Below, piece by piece: positions 5,345 to 8,821 of a stretch of DNA of 8,821 nt; the first letter of the stretch is position 1; each line of letters begins with the position of its first letter. Location of the stretch: contig DLOQ01000107.1 in assembly GCA_002479655.1 (NCBI GenBank), positions 1-8,821 of the forward strand, given 5' to 3'. The position numbers were made by a program, and so were the translations under genes. The notes under the pieces were generated by a model. That model was not told where the DNA came from. It saw only the letters and a program-made list of their open reading frames with translations, and made no database searches. Origin of the DNA: Lachnospiraceae bacterium UBA7480. Lineage in GTDB: Bacteria > Bacillota > Clostridia > Lachnospirales > Lachnospiraceae.

Positions 5345-6636
5345 TACTTTCGGAAGGAAAAATGTTTCATTCATCAAAGCAGAATGATATTCTTGACCGG
5401 CTTGAAGAAAGGATCAACTGTACTCTTGCGTCAGAAAGCTTGGATGTGGAGACGGTCATAGCCGCAGCCGATCAGCTTGGGCAGCGGATAGCGTCCGGTG
5501 AATTTGATGATAGGATAAAGGAGTTTTCCGGAGAAAATTTCGGAGAATACGTGAAGACGGCTGCTATGTTTATGAAGCGGGAAAATCTTGAATACCGCGT
5601 TGCCGCTGAACTCGGGACGGATTTTAAAACGTGTGCGGAAATTACTCCGCCGTACGGTATCGGACGCGCCGAAATACGGTATATGCCGATGGGGACGCTG
5701 TTTCACATTGCGGCGGGGAATGCGGACGGACTTCCCGCGTTCAGCGTTCTGGAGGGACTTCTTACGGGTAACGTCAATCTATTGAAACTGCCTGAAGCCG
5801 ACAACGGGCTGTCAATAGAAATCTTCAGGCAGCTTATTGACATTGAGCCTGCGCTGAAAAACTTTATTTATGTTTTTGATACCCCCTCGTCGGATATAGA
5901 GGCGATGCGCAGGATGGCTGAAATGTCCGACGGAATTGAGGTTTGGGGAGGCGATACGGCAGTCAGGGCAGTCCGTTCCCTTGCGCCGGTGGGAGCAAAA
6001 ATAATCGAGTGGGGACATAAGCTGGGATTTGCATACATATCGGGATATGAAGATAAGGAAGCGGAGCTGTCCGCGCTTGCAGGGCATATTATTTCCACCC
6101 GGCAGCTTCTCTGCAGTTCCTGTCAGACTATTTTTATAAATACGGACAATATGGAAGAACTTGAAAGATTCTGCACGGAGTTTCTTCCCTATCTTGAAAA
6201 AGCCGCCGCAGCCGATCCGGTTACGGAGATCGGGGTTTTTGCGGAGATAACTTTACGAAAATATAACAGCGTTCTTGAAAACGCTATTGGAGCGGGGACG
6301 ACGGACGGCAGAATTTATCAGGGGAAAGGATGCAGCCTGACAATGCTTGCCGACAGAGATTTGGAGCTTTCGTATATGTACGGGAACTGTCTTGTAAAAG
6401 CGCTGCCGGAAAGGGAAATGATTTCGTCTTTACGCTCATCCAAGGGCTATCTGCAGACGGCGGGTTTGATCTGCGAGAGGGAAAGCCGCAGCCGGCTTAC
6501 GGAACTGTTACTGCGCAGCGGTGTAAACCGGGTCATGAGGGCGGGTACGATGTCCGCGAGCTTCTGCGGCGAGGCTCATGACGGTGAATACCCTTTAAGA
6601 CGTTATCTGCGGGTCGCCAATATAGAGATGCAGTGA
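5341..6636 (+). CDS. LuxC-like acyl-CoA / acyl-protein reductase
   Basis: This is an aldehyde-dehydrogenase-fold enzyme that reduces an activated acyl group to the fatty aldehyde with NADPH. It has 431 residues against about 480 for luminous-bacterial LuxC. The visible parts are MGTLFHIAAGNADGLPAFS (117-135) with GLLTGNVNLLKLP, the cofactor-binding half; VWGGDTAVRAVR (201-212); IIEWGHKLGFAYIS; and RQLLCSSCQ (254-262), where C258 aligns with the catalytic, acyl-accepting cysteine of LuxC. The key residues are therefore kept. GGAGGG (5329-5334) lies six bases before the ATG at 5341, which overlaps the luxE-like stop by ATGA; equal expression and a LuxE-LuxC complex are expected. No luxD, luxAB or luxG is in the window. 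Likely product: a fatty or other acyl aldehyde for an unknown downstream step (inference). Confidence 0.87.
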   Translation: MILSEGKMFHSSKQNDILDRLEERINCTLASESLDVETVIAAADQLGQRIASGEFDDRIKEFSGENFGEYVKTAAMFMKRENLEYRVAAELGTDFKTCAEITPPYGIGRAEIRYMPMGTLFHIAAGNADGLPAFSVLEGLLTGNVNLLKLPEADNGLSIEIFRQLIDIEPALKNFIYVFDTPSSDIEAMRRMAEMSDGIEVWGGDTAVRAVRSLAPVGAKIIEWGHKLGFAYISGYEDKEAELSALAGHIISTRQLLCSSCQTIFINTDNMEELERFCTEFLPYLEKAAAADPVTEIGVFAEITLRKYNSVLENAIGAGTTDGRIYQGKGCSLTMLADRDLELSYMYGNCLVKALPEREMISSLRSSKGYLQTAGLICERESRSRLTELLLRSGVNRVMRAGTMSASFCGEAHDGEYPLRRYLRVANIEMQ

Positions 6637-6720
6637 TGACAGCTTTATAGGCGTACAGTGTCCGATTTCTGAAAATTGGCATTGCTGTTTGCGTGTTAAA
6701 TGAGGAGGGAAAGGCGTAAA

Positions 6721-7182
6721 ATGTTATACAGAACGATATATGTCTTTCTACAGTGGACATGGGGGATCCTGCAGAACTTAATAGGTCTTGGGATTTTTCT
6801 GTGGCATATCAAAAATCCGCATTTTCTTTATCATGGGGCGGTTGTAACGGAGTGGGCTTCCGACAATTTAAGCCTTGGGATGGGAATGTTTATTTTTATG
6901 CGCAAGTCCTGCGAGGGTGAGGATACCGCGGAGCTTTCGGAGAACGGCGACTATGTAAAGACGCTTGCCCATGAGTATGGTCATACGATTCAGTCTTTGA
7001 TTCTCGGACCTCTTTATCTGTTGGTGATCTCCATTCCATCAGGACTGTGGTGCAATCTTCCGCAGGCGGAATGTTACAGGAGAAAAAACAAGGTTTCCTA
7101 TTATGAATTTTACCCTGAAAAATGGGCGGATCGTTTGGGTGAAAAGAAATTGAAATTTAAAATTCATGATAAGCAGTCATGA
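6721..7182 (+). CDS. Small membrane protein with HEYGH zinc-peptidase-like motif
   Basis: A 153-residue protein I can place only by motif. A hydrophobic segment spans residues ~5-30 (YVFLQWTWGILQNLIGLGIF) and a second ~92-110 (SLILGPLYLLVISIPSGLW). Between them AHEYGHTIQ (83-91) is a HExxH zinc motif of the HExxHxxQ type, and PEKWADRLG (132-140) offers E133 in an E-x-x-A-D arrangement, as in gluzincin-like peptidases. A membrane-embedded metalloenzyme is plausible but unproven; the protein is short for a peptidase. The ATG at 6721 is chosen because an in-frame ATG at 6700 overlaps the ribosome site AGGAGGG (6703-6709); the site is 11 bases from the chosen ATG, though AAAGG (6710-6714) is closer. 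It lies 84 bases after the luxC-like gene with no terminator between and is followed by a strong one, so it is probably the last gene of that operon. Confidence 0.68.
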   Translation: MLYRTIYVFLQWTWGILQNLIGLGIFLWHIKNPHFLYHGAVVTEWASDNLSLGMGMFIFMRKSCEGEDTAELSENGDYVKTLAHEYGHTIQSLILGPLYLLVISIPSGLWCNLPQAECYRRKNKVSYYEFYPEKWADRLGEKKLKFKIHDKQS

Positions 7183-7211
7183 CTGCATAAGCGAAGGGGA
7201 AGGATAAAATG

Positions 7212-7244
7212 GGAATTGCAGATCAATGCAGTTCCTTTTATTTT
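7212..7244 (+). terminator. Intrinsic terminator ending the lux-like operon
   Basis: GGAATTGCA (7212-7220) pairs with TGCAGTTCC (7227-7235) over 9 bp including one G-U pair, around the loop GATCAA, and is followed by TTTTATTTT. It sits 30 bases after the stop of the HEYGH gene and separates it from the sigma-factor operon. Confidence 0.9.
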
Positions 7245-7264
7245 GCAGCAATGTGGGCGTCAAA

Positions 7265-7291
7265 TGTAACCTTTTGACCTCTTGATACGTG
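7265..7291 (+). promoter_or_regulatory. Candidate self-recognised ECF sigma promoter
   Basis: TGTAAC (7265-7270) followed by CTTTT, then CGTG at 7288-7291 after a 17-base gap, resembles the -35 TGWAAC / -10 CGTM pattern of Firmicute ECF sigma factors such as SigW, SigX and SigV of Bacillus subtilis. Those usually have a spacer of about 16 bases. It lies just ahead of the sigma gene with a very short leader, fitting autoregulation. A sigma-A reading from TTGACC (7274-7279) has no good -10. Confidence 0.5.
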
Positions 7292-7315
7292 TTAGAAGCA
7301 TAGGAGGTGAAACAC

Positions 7316-7792
7316 ATGGACATCGAGACGAACATAAGAGAGGCGGTCATAAAATATAGCGATACGCTCTACAAAGTCTGTATCGTTATATTATGCAACG
7401 AGCAGGACGCGCAGGATGCCATTCAGGATACCTTTTGCCGGTATCTGGAGAAGAAGCCGAAATTTCGTGATGAGGAGCACGAAAAGGCATGGCTGATCCG
7501 GGTGGCTGCCAATATCTGCCGTGATATGATACGCTTTAGGCTCCGGCACCCAAAGGTTGACATTGACGAAATAGAAAACATACTTGTGGCGCCGGAACAG
7601 GAAGAAACATTAAAAGAACTTTTCGCGTTGCCGGTCAAGCAGAAAACAGTCATTTATCTGCACTATGTAGAGGGATATCATATAAAGGAAATAGCGGATA
7701 TCCTTGGCATCACGGAAGGCGCGGTAAAAACGAGGCTGCTGCGGGGCAGGGAAGAGATGCGGAATGCGGTCAGTATGGAAGGAGGCATATAA
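7316..7792 (+). CDS. ECF-type RNA polymerase sigma-70 family sigma factor
   Basis: This is an alternative sigma factor of 158 residues directing RNA polymerase to a small regulon. Region 2 covers about residues 14-78: DAQDAIQDTFCRYLEK (31-46) is the core-binding and -10 helix area, and KAWLIRVAANICRDMIR (57-73) is the conserved W-L-x-x-I/V-A-x-N-x-x-x-D block. Region 4 covers 98-150: VIYLHYVEGYHIKEIADIL then GITEGAVKTRLLRGREEMR, the -35 binding helix-turn-helix. No region 3 is present, as expected for ECF. A near-perfect site AGGAGGTGA (7302-7310) precedes the ATG at 7316; an in-frame GTG at 7307 lies inside that site and is rejected. The next gene begins three bases after the stop. The subgroup and target genes cannot be given from this window. 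Confidence 0.93.
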   Translation: MDIETNIREAVIKYSDTLYKVCIVILCNEQDAQDAIQDTFCRYLEKKPKFRDEEHEKAWLIRVAANICRDMIRFRLRHPKVDIDEIENILVAPEQEETLKELFALPVKQKTVIYLHYVEGYHIKEIADILGITEGAVKTRLLRGREEMRNAVSMEGGI

Positions 7793-7795
7793 CAG

Positions 7796-8764
7796 ATGGA
7801 TGGATTTGAATTAAAAGAAGCAATGGAACAGATACATATCTCGGAAGAAATGCAGGAGGAGATCATCAAAAATGTTCAGAAACAGATGAAATACAGAAGC
7901 AGAAAATCGAAATACAGAAAAAAAATGGCGGCAACAGCGGCGGCGGTCACACTGGCCGTACTTGCAATCGGCTTTCCGGTACGGGCATTCGTGGCAAATA
8001 TCGTAAGGGAACGGATGGAGAATATGCCGGCAGAAGAGGTTGAGGGTATCGTCGTTATGATGCAGGAGCAGGATGCATACGCTGTTCAGAATGCATCTCC
8101 TGATTCAACGGATGATTCCGGCAGGGAGGAAGGACAGCAGACGACAGGTCTTGCGGACGGTTTCTCAAGGGAATATTCCGCTGGTGAGAAAGAACGCAGC
8201 CAGGCGCTCTGGCAGGCATATAAGGAGGGGACATTCCCCGAAAATGTCATTGCACAGGTGGACAATGCGGAAGACGCGCCGGAAGGAACGCTCTGCTATA
8301 TCAGCTCCACGGGCGTTTTCCGACTGCCGGATCAGGAAATGACGGATGAGGAGATTCTGGAGATCATTGATTTTCAGCATAAGATGAGCTATGCTGTCTC
8401 ACAGACACCGGCAGCGCAGGAAGCGAGAGCGGAGATGGAGGCAGAGAGAGAACAGCAGCGGGAAGCGATACAGGCCGCAGGCGGAATCAGTGAAGAGGAA
8501 GCGATAGAGATCGCAACAAGACAGATGGAGTCCGATCTTGGCGAGAGAGCGGAAGGAAAAGAAATATTGAGATATCAGGACGGTTCCGTGGCAGTGCCTA
8601 TATTGGATATATCAGAGCAAACGGATTATGAGCATAAGGGAGATCTGGCTTATTTCGTAAATTTTTACAATTCAAGCGACCATACTGCTTATACATGTAT
8701 CATTGACGCTGTGGATGGAAGTATACTGCGTATTGATACGAAGGAACCGATTTCAGAAGAATAA
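7796..8764 (+). CDS. Membrane anti-sigma-factor-like protein with PepSY-like outer domain
   Basis: This 322-residue one-pass membrane protein is the probable regulator of the ECF sigma factor encoded just before it. Residues 1-42 are cytoplasmic and helical (LKEAMEQIHISEEMQEEIIKN) with a basic stop at 32-43; residues 44-63 form the single membrane helix; 64-322 are outside. The outer part has a Ser/Asp/Gln-rich linker (98-125), a conserved-looking block around GTLCYISSTGVFRLPDQEMTDEEILEIIDF, a charged coiled-coil stretch (205-228), and a PepSY-like C-terminus from ISEEEAIEIATRQM (231-244) to AYTCIIDAVDGSILRID (298-314). No zinc-binding H-x3-C-x2-C motif is seen, so it is not a classic zinc anti-sigma. 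GGAGG (7781-7785) serves as ribosome site within the sigma gene's end. Pairing with the sigma factor is strong from context; the signal sensed is unknown. Confidence 0.78.
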   Translation: MDGFELKEAMEQIHISEEMQEEIIKNVQKQMKYRSRKSKYRKKMAATAAAVTLAVLAIGFPVRAFVANIVRERMENMPAEEVEGIVVMMQEQDAYAVQNASPDSTDDSGREEGQQTTGLADGFSREYSAGEKERSQALWQAYKEGTFPENVIAQVDNAEDAPEGTLCYISSTGVFRLPDQEMTDEEILEIIDFQHKMSYAVSQTPAAQEARAEMEAEREQQREAIQAAGGISEEEAIEIATRQMESDLGERAEGKEILRYQDGSVAVPILDISEQTDYEHKGDLAYFVNFYNSSDHTAYTCIIDAVDGSILRIDTKEPISEE

Positions 8765-8770
8765 GCATCA

Positions 8771-8810
8771 CATTAACGCCGTGGATGGCAGGCGTACCGG
8801 CGATGAATAG
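8771..8810 (+). repeat. Partial repeat of the anti-sigma gene's 3' end
   Basis: Bases 8771-8791 match 8701-8721 at 18 of 21 positions, exactly 70 bp apart. In one frame the downstream copy reads HINAVDGRRTGDE then a stop at 8808-8810, echoing CIIDAVDGSILRIDTKE of the anti-sigma C-terminus. As 70 is not a multiple of three the copy is out of frame with the gene. It looks like a relic of a duplicated or paralogous PepSY tail. Confidence 0.4.
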
Positions 8811-8821
8811 TGTACATTTGT

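Noticed and set aside
4220..6636. Bioluminescence operon
   Set aside because: Only the reductase subunits LuxE and LuxC are present; no luciferase subunits or LuxD are encoded in the window.
4183..6753. Shared 11-mer TCTTTCTACAG at 4183-4193 and 6743-6753
   Set aside because: One copy is intergenic and the other is coding in the HEYGH gene; length and context fit chance, with no repeat boundary around them.
8776..8795. Hairpin ACGCC...GGCGT after the anti-sigma gene
   Set aside because: Only 5 bp with a 10-base loop and no T-run; not a supported terminator.
1..8821. CRISPR array, tRNA or rRNA genes, insertion sequences
   Set aside because: No regularly spaced repeats, no tRNA cloverleaf or rRNA-like stretch and no transposase or paired terminal repeats were seen on either strand.

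Overview
The window reads as accessory chromosome or mobile-element DNA from a low-to-moderate GC Firmicute, most likely a gut Clostridia of the Lachnospiraceae type. This is inference from strong AGGAGG-type ribosome sites, short leaders, simple U-tract terminators and protein families typical of that group; no rRNA or other taxonomic marker is present. All recognisable genes are on the + strand.

Region 1 (1-1898) is an abortive-infection/type IV toxin-antitoxin locus. A leader with a strong hairpin and a candidate promoter precedes abiEi (antitoxin/repressor) and abiEii (nucleotidyltransferase toxin). The two genes overlap by ATGA and end at a clear intrinsic terminator. Directly behind the terminator lies the decayed 3' end of a small helix-turn-helix gene.

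Region 2 (1899-3648) is a damaged HigBA-type module. A strong promoter sits between two near-identical perfect palindromes (TTTACCT-N3-AGGTAAA). It now drives only the last ~35 codons of a RelE/HigB-family toxin, followed by an apparently intact 350-residue antitoxin-like protein that joins a HigA helix-turn-helix to an ImmA/IrrE zinc-peptidase domain. A small DUF2164-like gene follows.

Region 3 (3649-7244) is a probable operon: a small FMN-type split-barrel protein, a LuxE-like acyl-protein synthetase, a LuxC-like acyl-CoA/acyl-protein reductase, and a small membrane protein with an HEYGH zinc motif, ended by a strong terminator. LuxE and LuxC are the ATP-dependent acyl-activating and NADPH-dependent reducing subunits of fatty-acid reductase. 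No luciferase (LuxAB) or acyl-transferase (LuxD) is present, so bioluminescence is not implied; fatty aldehyde made for another purpose is the simplest reading. This is the part of the window most likely to hold a poorly described system.

Region 4 (7245-8821) is an ECF sigma factor with a candidate self-recognised promoter, followed three bases later by a one-pass membrane protein with a large PepSY-like outer domain, probably its anti-sigma factor or sensor. A partial repeat of that gene's last codons lies just after its stop.
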